In this document: piece after piece, positions 1 through 6,153 of the stretch | Layout of the letters: each line of letters starts with the position of its first letter | Numbering within the stretch: the stretch's first letter is position 1 | Assembly: GCA_002448555.1 (NCBI GenBank) | Contig: DJYV01000170.1 | Location: 14,703-20,855 of the forward strand | Reading direction: 5' to 3' | Origin: Flavobacteriales bacterium UBA6969 | GTDB taxonomy: Bacteria > Bacteroidota > Bacteroidia > Flavobacteriales_D > Sanyastnellaceae | DNA length: 6,153 nucleotides | Made by a program: the position numbers and the translations under genes | Notes under the pieces: generated by a model | The model's input: the letters and a program-made list of their open reading frames with translations, nothing else | What the model was told of the DNA's origin: nothing | The model's database searches: none

Positions 1-188
1 AATGGCGCGTTGTTGTATCGACCGTCCCAGCGTTCTTGGTAGCCCTGTGAGTAGAATACCTGCTGGCCCCAGCGGTTGAAGACCCGCACCTCTGCGGCGG
101 GGAAATACTCCAAACCACCGACGATCCATTCGTCGTTGTACCCATCGCCATTCGGCGTAATGGCTTCGGCGATGAAGAAACAGCCAAT
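1..188 (-). other. CHU_C gliding-motility-associated C-terminal domain, truncated by the window edge
   Basis: Residues 954-1015 begin IGCFFIAEAITPNGDGYNDE and continue through the family landmarks VFNRWGQQVF and RWDGRYNN. This is the type B C-terminal domain recognised by the type IX secretion system of Bacteroidota. It carries four Arg (988, 992, 1006, 1010), in sharp contrast to the repeats, which have none after the first unit until Arg946. The last strands and the stop codon lie beyond the left edge. Proteins of this type often have a PorP/SprF-like membrane partner encoded next door, which would be just outside the window. Confidence 0.92.
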
Positions 189-3047
189 GGTCGGTTCCAC
201 CGTCACCAAACGGGTCAGTGTACATCCCAAGCTATCGGTGACGACGACCGAGTAGGTGTCCTCGTACAGGCCTGTCGCCGTGGCAGAAGTCTGGGCATCT
301 TCGTCGCTCCACAGGTACTCAATGGGCTGGAATCCGCCAACAACCGACGCCGTCGCAGTACCGTCTTGCTCATTCCAGCAGGTGACCGGAGAGCTGAGCA
401 TGTTGATGAGCATGTCCGTGTCGACCTCAGCTGCAACCGTGAAGGCCGTGTCCTCGACGCAGCCAATGGAGTCAATCGCCGTAATGCTGTACACGCCCTC
501 ATAAAGATTCAAGAGGTCAAGGCCTTCTTCAAGGACCTCCCATGTGATGTCACCGGTTCCACCGATTGGGAAAATGTTCACCTCCCCGTCGTTCATCCCG
601 GTGCAGGTCACATCGGTCACATCGATGAGCACCTCGATGGGATCGGGCTCCATGATTTCAAAGAGGGTCGAATCCATGCACCCATTGGCATCCACCACGG
701 TGGCGGTGTATGGACCTGCGCAGAGCGCTGCGAAATTAAATTCTTCACTGCCGTTGAGCGTCATCATCACGCTGCCTGTGCCACCGCTGAAATCCACAAT
801 GGCCGTCCCATCGCAATCGCCGCCGCATCCCACGTCTTCCAACAGGAGCCATTCAACTTGGAGCGAATCCGGCTCAATGATTTCAGCTGCTTCCGTACTG
901 AGGCATCCGTTCTCGTCCTGAACCGTCACACCGATGGGGCCTGGAGGCAAATTCTCCAATGTGTAGGGCAGCGCTCCGTCTTCAGGTTCCACCAAAGTCA
1001 AAGCACCTGTTCCGCCGATGCCCTCCACCGTCAGCATGCCGTCTGCATAGGACGTACAGGTAATTTCAGTTGCAGATAGAATCAATTGAATGGCACCCGG
1101 CTCAATGACCAACTGCGGATCCGAACTCACTTCGCATCCGACATCATCCATCGCGGTCACCACATACGAACCCGACGCTACGTCAAAGCACGGGTCGAAT
1201 TGGAAGGCCGCCCCGGGAGGGTCAACCTGGAAACTCAAGGCGCCGGTACCACCGGTTGCGTTTTCCACACAAATCGATCCGTTGGCCTCCCCGTTGCACG
1301 TCACGTCCTCAATGACGATATCGAACAATATGCTATCCGGCGCCATCACCTGGAAGGCTGAATCCACGACGCAACCGTTTTCATCGACGGCATTGGCCAA
1401 ATATGAACCCACGCACAGACCTTCATCGTCGTATTCATTGCCATCTGCATCGGTCACGGAGTAGTCGAACACTCCTGAACCCCCGAACGCCGCAATATTT
1501 ACCTCACCGTCACAGGATTCTGCACAGAGCAGGTCGTTTGCAATGATTTGCATGGTCACGGAATCCGGCTCGATGATGATTACCTCTGTCGAATCCTGGC
1601 ATCCGTTGGCATCCTCTACTAGCAAGAAGTACGCTGCGGCTTGCAGGTCGGTAACCGCAAAGTCCACAGATCCTTCACCGGAGATATTGGCGCCCAAGTT
1701 TGGATTCCCGGTCAACGTCAGTGTACCCGTTCCGCCACTCATCGACCCTTCAATGAGGCCATCACTGTATGAGAAACACGTGATGTCCTCAGCCGTGGCC
1801 TGCAGAACGAGCGGGTCAATGCAAGAAATGGTGATTGAGGTGTCCAACGAACAACCGTTGGCATCTGTAATTTCAAAATCCCACTCACCGTTTCCATCGA
1901 CGCAATCCAACCCTACCCACTGGTAGTTCGGGTCAGGCAAAAGTCCCGCACCCGCGTTGGTCGAGGAGAAGGCCACAATGTCGTAGTTTGGTTCTCCTCC
2001 GGAAAAATCAATCTCAACCACGCTCGACAAATCGCCGGGGCACGTATTGTCTTCCAGCAATGTCCAGGTCGCGCTCAATTCAGGTGGCTCGACGAACCCA
2101 AAAACGTCAGATGAGTCACGGCACGTGTTTCCATCGACGATGGCCACGAAATAATCTCCCTCTGAGAGGCCGAAAAATTCGTTTTCATCAATCTGCGTCG
2201 TGACCAAGGTCGAGTCCGATGCATCGAACAATTCATAGGTGATGGGTGAAACACCGTAGGCATTGACATCGACACTCGCGAGGTCACCAAAGCAGTCGAT
2301 GCTACTGGTGATATCGATGGCGGCATTGGTTTCCGCATAGGTCTCGCAGGGGTTTTCCACCAGTTCGGGGCCATTGCCGTCCCCATCCATGCACCATTCC
2401 TGGTAGGGTGCCTGCACGCCTTCGACAAAAACCTGGAAGCACGCATGGAATTCAAACAATCCGCACGTCGTCACCTGCGCAAATTGGATGCGCAAGTCGT
2501 CTCCTGCCACTTCGGGAACAACAGTAAAGATGAGTCCACCGTCTTCTTCTTCCGCACACATTGTGGTCGATTCATAAGCCGTATTACTGCCAGTGTATTG
2601 CTCTCCTGCCGCAAAGCCGAGGGTCCAGTATGTATCGTAGGCCACCTCGGGAAAAAGATCAAGCAACGCCAGGTTTTGTGTGCCTCCAAGTAACACATCA
2701 CCCAAGTCCGGATTGAAGCAGCCGCAAGGCGCGTTGATGTAAAACGGTTCGGTCCCGAGTACGACGGCATCGGAATAGATTGCACTGAGCTCATCCGTTG
2801 CGTTGGTAAACTCCGCAAAGAGCTTGTACGTCACATACCCTTCCAAGTCCGCGTACAGCGGCTCGCCAGCAGCATCGAAGGTGGTGGGTTCGTAAAACGC
2901 AGTGTCCACCTCCCACGTGACACCAGTCATTTGGGCGAAGGCGCTACTGGTGACCAAAGCCACAGTGAACGCAATGGAGAGCACGCGGAGGCAAGAGGCC
3001 GCCAAGCCGCGGAAAATTGAGGGGTGAGAATTCACGAGTTCTTTCAT
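1..3047 (-). CDS. Giant secreted SprB-repeat protein with C-terminal CHU_C (type IX secretion, type B) sorting domain, partial at its 3' end
   Basis: The frame is open from ATG at 3047 to the left window edge: 1015 codons plus two bases, with no stop. Residues 1-38 form a signal peptide, 39-241 a non-repetitive Cys-containing region, 242-953 nine SprB-like repeats, and 954 onward a CHU_C domain opening with ITPNGDGYND and followed by VFNRWGQQVF and ERWDGRYN. In this family the N-terminal signal directs Sec export, and the C-terminal domain directs type IX secretion and surface attachment. SprB-like proteins are often surface adhesins, some used in gliding, so an adhesin or matrix role is inferred. 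About 30-40 residues are probably missing, since CHU_C normally ends soon after the WDG motif. The ATG is chosen because it directly precedes a good signal peptide. Only two Lys (2 and 75) occur in 1015 residues. rluF lies 99 nt upstream on the same strand. Family assignment is firm; the ligand and biological role are unknown. Confidence 0.93.
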   Translation of the reverse strand, partial: MKELVNSHPSIFRGLAASCLRVLSIAFTVALVTSSAFAQMTGVTWEVDTAFYEPTTFDAAGEPLYADLEGYVTYKLFAEFTNATDELSAIYSDAVVLGTEPFYINAPCGCFNPDLGDVLLGGTQNLALLDLFPEVAYDTYWTLGFAAGEQYTGSNTAYESTTMCAEEEDGGLIFTVVPEVAGDDLRIQFAQVTTCGLFEFHACFQVFVEGVQAPYQEWCMDGDGNGPELVENPCETYAETNAAIDITSSIDCFGDLASVDVNAYGVSPITYELFDASDSTLVTTQIDENEFFGLSEGDYFVAIVDGNTCRDSSDVFGFVEPPELSATWTLLEDNTCPGDLSSVVEIDFSGGEPNYDIVAFSSTNAGAGLLPDPNYQWVGLDCVDGNGEWDFEITDANGCSLDTSITISCIDPLVLQATAEDITCFSYSDGLIEGSMSGGTGTLTLTGNPNLGANISGEGSVDFAVTDLQAAAYFLLVEDANGCQDSTEVIIIEPDSVTMQIIANDLLCAESCDGEVNIAAFGGSGVFDYSVTDADGNEYDDEGLCVGSYLANAVDENGCVVDSAFQVMAPDSILFDIVIEDVTCNGEANGSICVENATGGTGALSFQVDPPGAAFQFDPCFDVASGSYVVTAMDDVGCEVSSDPQLVIEPGAIQLILSATEITCTSYADGMLTVEGIGGTGALTLVEPEDGALPYTLENLPPGPIGVTVQDENGCLSTEAAEIIEPDSLQVEWLLLEDVGCGGDCDGTAIVDFSGGTGSVMMTLNGSEEFNFAALCAGPYTATVVDANGCMDSTLFEIMEPDPIEVLIDVTDVTCTGMNDGEVNIFPIGGTGDITWEVLEEGLDLLNLYEGVYSITAIDSIGCVEDTAFTVAAEVDTDMLINMLSSPVTCWNEQDGTATASVVGGFQPIEYLWSDEDAQTSATATGLYEDTYSVVVTDSLGCTLTRLVTVEPTIGCFFIAEAITPNGDGYNDEWIVGGLEYFPAAEVRVFNRWGQQVFYSQGYQERWDGRYNNAP
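189..2324 (-). repeat. Nine tandem SprB-like protein repeats
   Basis: The units were delimited by hand. In order of translation they lie at 2079-2324, 1809-2078, 1560-1808, 1332-1559, 1092-1331, 864-1091, 639-863, 417-638 and 189-416 (82, 90, 83, 76, 80, 76, 75, 74 and 76 residues). A typical unit has a beta strand leading to a Cys (e.g. VTC), an acidic DG or NG turn, a GGTG motif, a variable middle, a Y-x-V/A strand, then a DANGC-like turn and a D-S/T strand, ending in a linker like EPDS. This is the SprB repeat pattern, probably an immunoglobulin-like beta sandwich. The Cys before the first turn and the one in the DANGC turn recur in nearly every unit, which suggests a stabilising disulfide. 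The units are diverged in DNA sequence, so this is an old array rather than a recent expansion. Units 1 and 2 are the most divergent; unit 2 is the longest and has GGEP instead of GGTG. Confidence 0.88.
2325..2933 (-). other. Non-repetitive N-terminal region of the SprB-repeat protein
   Basis: Residues 39-241 precede the repeats and do not share their pattern. The stretch is rich in short beta-prone segments, such as YVTYKLFAEFTNATDELSAI at 71-90 and GLIFTVVPEV at 171-180. It carries seven or more Cys, including a CGC at 108-110. Near its end is DGDGNG (221-226), which resembles a short calcium-binding loop and is bracketed by Cys219 and Cys234. I recall similar regions in other large flavobacterial repeat proteins but cannot name a family. 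It could be a ligand-binding or folding-cap domain; that is inference. Confidence 0.6.
2934..3047 (-). other. Sec signal peptide of the SprB-repeat protein
   Basis: Residues 1-38 have positive charges early (Lys2, Arg14, Arg21), a hydrophobic core around residues 22-32 (VLSIAFTVALV) and an AFA-Q end, which fits signal peptidase I cleavage after Ala38. The n-region is fairly long at about 20 residues, so true translation could start slightly differently. No other in-frame ATG lies between residue 1 and the hydrophobic core. Confidence 0.85.
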
Positions 3048-3118
3048 GAATGGTGTTTCAGGGTCTGCAAGCAAAACAAGCCGCTCAGGCAAAACGTTGC
3101 TTGTTCAATTGAAAGCGC

Positions 3119-3138
3119 AAAATAGCGGAATTCCGCTA
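3119..3138 (-). terminator. Possible weak intrinsic terminator after rluF
   Basis: A perfect 16-nt palindrome, TAGCGGAATTCCGCTA (3123-3138), begins 8 nt after the rluF stop codon. In the rluF transcript it can fold into a six-pair stem with an AATT loop and is followed directly by four U residues and then GCGC. The stem is short and the U-run brief, so it may only attenuate transcription, leaving some read-through into the SprB-repeat gene. A palindromic protein-binding site is the alternative. Confidence 0.45.
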
Positions 3139-3146
3139 CATGGGCA

Positions 3147-3860
3147 TCATTTGCCTCTCCCCCATAGCCATTTCACCTCGGCCTCCGTGAGGTGACGCCA
3201 CTTTCCGGGCGGAACATCCAGCTCCAATTGCATGATGCGAACGCGTTTTAGGCGCACGACGCGGTGGCCCAACGCCTCGCACATCCGGCGGATTTGACGG
3301 TTCAAGCCCTGCACCAAAATGATTTTGAAAACCGTCGGCGACAAGCGCTCCACTTTGCAGGGACGCGTTGTTGTGTCCAAGATGTGAACTCCGCGCGACA
3401 TCGAACGCAGGAAGGCGTCGTCGTACGGGCGGTTGACGGTGACGATGTATTCCTTTTCGTGGCCGTGGCGCTCCCGCAGGATGTGGTTCACGATTTCGCC
3501 GTCATCCGTCATCAGAATGAGCCCCTCGCTCATCTTATCCAACCGGCCAACGGGAAACACCCGCGTTGGGTAATTGACAAAATCCACAATGTTGTCCTTC
3601 TCGCGGCGTTGGTCGGTGGTGCAAACAATGCCCACAGGCTTGTGAACGGCGAGGTACACATGCTCCTTCTCCGCATCCGGTGAAACAACTTCGCCCCGAA
3701 CGGTTACAACATCGCCCGGCATCACCTTGGTTCCCTTCTCCGGAACCTGGCCATTGATCTTGACCGCGCCCGCATCGATGAGTTTGTCCGCAGCACGACG
3801 CGAGCAATACCCCACCTGCGTGAAGTACTTATTGATCCGGATGCCTTCGTCGTTTTCCAT
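3147..3860 (-). CDS. rluF: 23S rRNA pseudouridine synthase, RluF type (RsuA/RluB/E/F family)
   Basis: This predicted enzyme isomerises a uridine to pseudouridine in 23S rRNA; E. coli RluF acts at U2604 and also on U35 of tRNA-Tyr. With ATG at 3860 the protein has 237 residues. Residues 7-54 form an S4 RNA-binding domain (RINKYF, CSRRAADKLI, KINGQ, PGDVV). The catalytic domain follows, with HKPVGIVCTT at 73-82, RDNIVDF-like KDNIVDFVN at 88-96, the motif GRLDK with catalytic Asp108, and LVQGLNRQIRRMCEALG at 182-198. The run of matches to E. coli RluF as I remember it is long, which favours RluF over RluB or RluE. The start gives an N-terminus of similar length to E. coli RluF; alternatives are ATG at 3878 and TTG at 3896, which add 6 and 12 non-conserved residues. 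It lacks the basic C-terminal tail of the 290-residue E. coli enzyme. It diverges from the mutase gene, with starts 70 nt apart. Confidence 0.93.
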   Translation of the reverse strand: MENDEGIRINKYFTQVGYCSRRAADKLIDAGAVKINGQVPEKGTKVMPGDVVTVRGEVVSPDAEKEHVYLAVHKPVGIVCTTDQRREKDNIVDFVNYPTRVFPVGRLDKMSEGLILMTDDGEIVNHILRERHGHEKEYIVTVNRPYDDAFLRSMSRGVHILDTTTRPCKVERLSPTVFKIILVQGLNRQIRRMCEALGHRVVRLKRVRIMQLELDVPPGKWRHLTEAEVKWLWGRGK

Positions 3861-3864
3861 GACG

Positions 3865-3872
3865 CGAAAATA
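3865..3872 (-). promoter_or_regulatory. Candidate Bacteroidota -7 element for rluF
   Basis: The minus strand reads TATTTTCG, seven of eight positions matching TAnnTTTG. A TTG trinucleotide lies 21 nt upstream, within the spacing accepted for the -33 element. The expected transcription start would fall at or next to the ATG at 3860, implying a leaderless or nearly leaderless mRNA. If this promoter is real, the longer starts at 3878 and 3896 are excluded. The single mismatch and the unusual closeness to the ATG keep confidence low. Confidence 0.4.
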
Positions 3873-3901
3873 GCGCATGCACGCAACGGTCCTCAACCTG
3901 C

Positions 3902-3909
3902 TACCTTTG
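3902..3909 (+). promoter_or_regulatory. Bacteroidota -7 promoter element for the mutase gene
   Basis: TACCTTTG matches the Bacteroidota housekeeping consensus TAnnTTTG at all six fixed positions. It ends 21 nt before the mutase ATG, so transcription would start near 3914-3917 and leave a leader of about 15 nt. I do not see a TTG at the expected -33 distance. No strong Shine-Dalgarno is present, only an AGG at 3919-3921 with 9 nt to the ATG, as is common in this phylum. The leader is too short to hold a cobalamin riboswitch. Confidence 0.6.
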
Positions 3910-3930
3910 CGGCACCTCAGGTTGACTTCA

Positions 3931-6153
3931 ATGAAAAAAGAAACCGTCTACACCCCCGAGCACAACGTTCGCATCGTCACGGCTGCCAGCCTGTTCGATG
4001 GTCACGATGCCGCCATCAACATCATGCGCCGCATCATGCAACGTTCCGGTTGCGAGGTCATTCACCTCGGCCACGACCGCAGTGTAGACGAAGTGGTCAA
4101 CTGTGCCATCCAGGAAGACGCCCAAGCCATTGCCATGACCTCATACCAAGGCGGCCACATGGAGTATTTCAAGTACATGAAAGACCTCCTGGACGAGCGC
4201 GGTGCGGGCCACATCCGTATTTTCGGCGGCGGTGGCGGAACCATCCTTCCCGAGGAAATTGAAGAACTCCACGCCTATGGCATCGAGCGCATCTACCACC
4301 CGGACGATGGGCGCGCCATGGGGCTGCAGGGCATGATCAACGACCTCATCCAACGGTGCGACTTCACCACCATTGAAGGTGCAGACACGTTGAGCGAGGA
4401 ATTTGGCGCCTTGTCCAGCGCCTCGCCGCGGGCCATTGCGCGGTGCATCACAGCTGCTGAACTCGATCCGGATGGGTTTCAACAGGCCTTCCGAGCGGCC
4501 CACAGCGAAATTCCGAAGGTGCCCGTTTTGGGCATCACTGGTACGGGCGGCGCCGGCAAATCCTCCATGGTGGACGAATTGGTTCGCCGATTCCTCGCTA
4601 CTTTTCCCGAGAAGCGCATCGGCCTGATCAGCGTCGACCCCTCGAAGCGCAAAACCGGCGGCGCCCTCCTCGGGGACCGCATCCGCATGAACGCCATCAA
4701 CAACGAACGGGTGTACATGCGCTCGCTGGCAACGCGCCAATCCAACCTCGCCCTGTCCAAGCACGTGGCAGAGGGGCTGGATGTGCTGCGTGTCGCAGGA
4801 TTCGACCTCATCGTCCTCGAGACGAGTGGCATCGGCCAAAGCGACACTGAAATCATGGACCACAGCGACGTGGCCCTGTACATCATGACGCCCGAATTCG
4901 GCGCCGCTACCCAGTTGGAAAAAATCGATATGCTCGACTTTGCCGACATCGTGGCCATCAACAAGTTTGACAAGCGCGGCGGCCTCGATGCTATCCGCGA
5001 CGTGCGAAAGCAATTCAAGCGCAACCACGACCTCTGGGACGCCCAAGACGAAGACCTGCCCATCGTTGGGACCATCGCTTCCCAATTCAACGATCCGGGA
5101 ACGAATCAGCTCTTCAGCATGGTCATGAACTTACTGACAGAGCGAACGGAGGTGAAACTGAACGTACCCACAGCGGCAGGGGACGCATCAAGCGAAAAGC
5201 AATTCGTCATCCCGCCCAAGCGCACACGCTACCTCAGCGAAATTGCCGAGCAGATACGGCACTACAACGACTGGACCGAAAAACAAGCCGCAATAGCAGG
5301 CCAACTGCAAGCGCTGCAAACCGCACAAGCATTGGTGAACGAAGCGGCGGGATCCATTGAAGCCAAGGCACACGCGTTGCAATTGGAGATGGACCCCAAG
5401 GTTCTCGAGTGGTTGGAACAATGGCCCGAATTGCGCGACCGGTACGAATCCGAAGTATTCACCTACCAGGTACGCGGCAGGGACATCAACGTTCAGACCA
5501 CGAGCGAAAGCCTTTCCCACCTCGACATCCCGAAAATCGCCGTGCCTAGGCTCAGCGGTTGGAGTGATTTGACGCGTTGGTCTTTGCAGGAAAATCTACC
5601 TGGCAGTTTCCCCTTCACATCGGGCATCTATCCATTCAAGCGCCAGGGTGAGGATCCGGCGCGCATGTTTGCCGGAGAAGGCGGACCGGAGCGAACGAAC
5701 AAGCGATTCCACTATGTCTCACAGGGAATGCCGGCCAAACGGCTGTCCACTGCCTTTGATAGCGTAACGCTCTATGGCCGCGATCCCGATCGACGTCCGG
5801 ACATCTACGGCAAGGTGGGCAACAGCGGCGTGAGCGTCTGCTGCCTCGACGACGCCAAGAAGCTCTATAGCGGATTCGATCTTTGCGACCCGAACACCAG
5901 TGTGTCGATGACCATCAACGGTCCTGCTCCCATTTTGCTTGCGTTCTTCCTGAACGCGGCGGTAGATCAACACTGCGAGAAGTACATCCGCGCCGAGGGC
6001 CTCGATGGCGAGGTCGAACGCGTGCTGAAAGCCAAATGGGAAGACAAGGGGTTGAAATGTCCCACCTACCTCGGCAACCTGCCCGAGGGACACAACGGTT
6101 TGGGCCTGTTGCTGCTGGGATGCACCGGCGATGAGGTGTTGCCCGCCAAGGTG
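3931..6153 (+). CDS. icmF: Fused B12-dependent acyl-CoA mutase with built-in G-protein chaperone (IcmF family), partial at its 3' end
   Basis: IcmF enzymes use adenosylcobalamin to rearrange short branched acyl-CoAs (isobutyryl-CoA to butyryl-CoA, some also isovaleryl-/pivalyl-CoA) in the cytoplasm. The frame is open from ATG 3931 to the right edge, 741 codons of an expected 1,100 or so. Residues 13-145 are the B12-binding domain, with SLFDGHDAAIN containing the cobalt-ligand His25 and AMTSYQGGH at 68-76. The MeaB-like GTPase domain has P-loop GTGGAGKS (204-211), VDPSKRKTGGALLGDR (235-250), ETSGIGQSD (297-305) and NKFD (344-347). A helical linker (about 430-530) leads into the mutase barrel, with SGIYPFKRQGEDPARMFAGE (564-583) and TSVSMTINGPAPI (656-668). 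The order B12 domain, G domain, mutase is diagnostic of IcmF and differs from methylmalonyl-CoA mutase. Tyr567 replaces the Phe seen in characterised IcmF. The symbol is unrelated to the type VI secretion protein also called IcmF. The remaining barrel, including the second specificity residue, is outside the window. Confidence 0.94.
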   Translation, partial: MKKETVYTPEHNVRIVTAASLFDGHDAAINIMRRIMQRSGCEVIHLGHDRSVDEVVNCAIQEDAQAIAMTSYQGGHMEYFKYMKDLLDERGAGHIRIFGGGGGTILPEEIEELHAYGIERIYHPDDGRAMGLQGMINDLIQRCDFTTIEGADTLSEEFGALSSASPRAIARCITAAELDPDGFQQAFRAAHSEIPKVPVLGITGTGGAGKSSMVDELVRRFLATFPEKRIGLISVDPSKRKTGGALLGDRIRMNAINNERVYMRSLATRQSNLALSKHVAEGLDVLRVAGFDLIVLETSGIGQSDTEIMDHSDVALYIMTPEFGAATQLEKIDMLDFADIVAINKFDKRGGLDAIRDVRKQFKRNHDLWDAQDEDLPIVGTIASQFNDPGTNQLFSMVMNLLTERTEVKLNVPTAAGDASSEKQFVIPPKRTRYLSEIAEQIRHYNDWTEKQAAIAGQLQALQTAQALVNEAAGSIEAKAHALQLEMDPKVLEWLEQWPELRDRYESEVFTYQVRGRDINVQTTSESLSHLDIPKIAVPRLSGWSDLTRWSLQENLPGSFPFTSGIYPFKRQGEDPARMFAGEGGPERTNKRFHYVSQGMPAKRLSTAFDSVTLYGRDPDRRPDIYGKVGNSGVSVCCLDDAKKLYSGFDLCDPNTSVSMTINGPAPILLAFFLNAAVDQHCEKYIRAEGLDGEVERVLKAKWEDKGLKCPTYLGNLPEGHNGLGLLLLGCTGDEVLPAKV

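Noticed and set aside
366..1079. A 237-codon plus-strand frame, with others at 544-921, 1090-1464 and 1543-1926, opposite the adhesin gene
   Set aside because: Their translations are low-complexity, His/Arg- or Ser/Pro-rich and match no family. They mirror the strongly biased codon use of the repeat protein on the minus strand, which has a signal peptide and recognisable domains.
189..2324. The tandem repeats as a recent DNA duplication or CRISPR-like array
   Set aside because: The periodicity is visible in protein only. The DNA of the units is well diverged and there are no short identical direct repeats with unique spacers.
3072..3079. Minus-strand TTGTTTTG as a -7 promoter element for the adhesin gene
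   Set aside because: It matches seven of eight TAnnTTTG positions but loses the key A, and no TTG lies at the right -33 distance. Read-through from rluF is equally possible.
3264..3683. A 139-codon plus-strand frame inside rluF
   Set aside because: It is antisense to the catalytic core of the pseudouridine synthase, and its His/Ala/Val-rich translation is typical of a shadow frame.
3910..3930. A cobalamin riboswitch ahead of the B12-dependent mutase
   Set aside because: The predicted leader is only about 15 nt and the whole intergenic gap is 70 nt, far too short for a cobalamin riboswitch, and no B12-box-like sequence is visible.
4141..5085. A 314-codon minus-strand frame inside the mutase gene
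   Set aside because: It lies antisense to conserved G-domain and linker sequence. The plus-strand frame carries the P-loop, NKxD and B12 motifs, while the antisense product shows no recognisable domain.
3931..6153. Methylmalonyl-CoA mutase subunit or type VI secretion IcmF
   Set aside because: Methylmalonyl-CoA mutase has its B12 domain at the C-terminus and no internal GTPase. The type VI protein is an unrelated membrane ATPase. The B12 domain, G domain, mutase order seen here fits only the fused isobutyryl-CoA mutase family.

Overview
The window looks like chromosomal DNA from a member of the Bacteroidota, probably a marine or aquatic flavobacteria-like lineage. Three things point there: a giant secreted protein with SprB-type repeats and a gliding-motility/type IX secretion C-terminal (CHU_C) domain, a perfect Bacteroidota-style -7 promoter element (TAnnTTTG), and the absence of clear Shine-Dalgarno sequences. 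The base composition looks slightly above half G+C by eye, which is high for the phylum. The genus cannot be told from this window.

Layout. (1) Positions 1-3047, minus strand: the first 1015 codons of a large secreted adhesin-like protein. It has a signal peptide, a non-repetitive N-terminal region of about 200 residues, nine SprB-like repeats of 74-90 residues and the start of a CHU_C type B sorting domain, which the left edge cuts off. This reading frame has no stop from its ATG to the edge. (2) Positions 3048-3146: a 99-nt gap with a perfect 16-nt palindrome just after rluF that may act as its terminator. (3) Positions 3147-3860, minus strand: a complete RluF-type 23S rRNA pseudouridine synthase. 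(4) Positions 3861-3930: a 70-nt divergent promoter region with a likely -7 element in each direction. (5) Positions 3931-6153, plus strand: the first 741 codons of a fused, G-protein-containing, B12-dependent acyl-CoA mutase of the IcmF family, open at the right edge.

The three genes have unrelated jobs (cell surface, ribosome modification, acyl-CoA metabolism), and nothing suggests they form one system. I see no mobile element, CRISPR array, tRNA or rRNA, and no convincing new multi-gene system. The most notable points lie inside known families. The adhesin has a 635-residue stretch with no Lys, Arg or His and about 113 acidic residues. The mutase has Tyr where characterised IcmF enzymes have Phe in the substrate pocket, and the second specificity residue lies just past the window edge.
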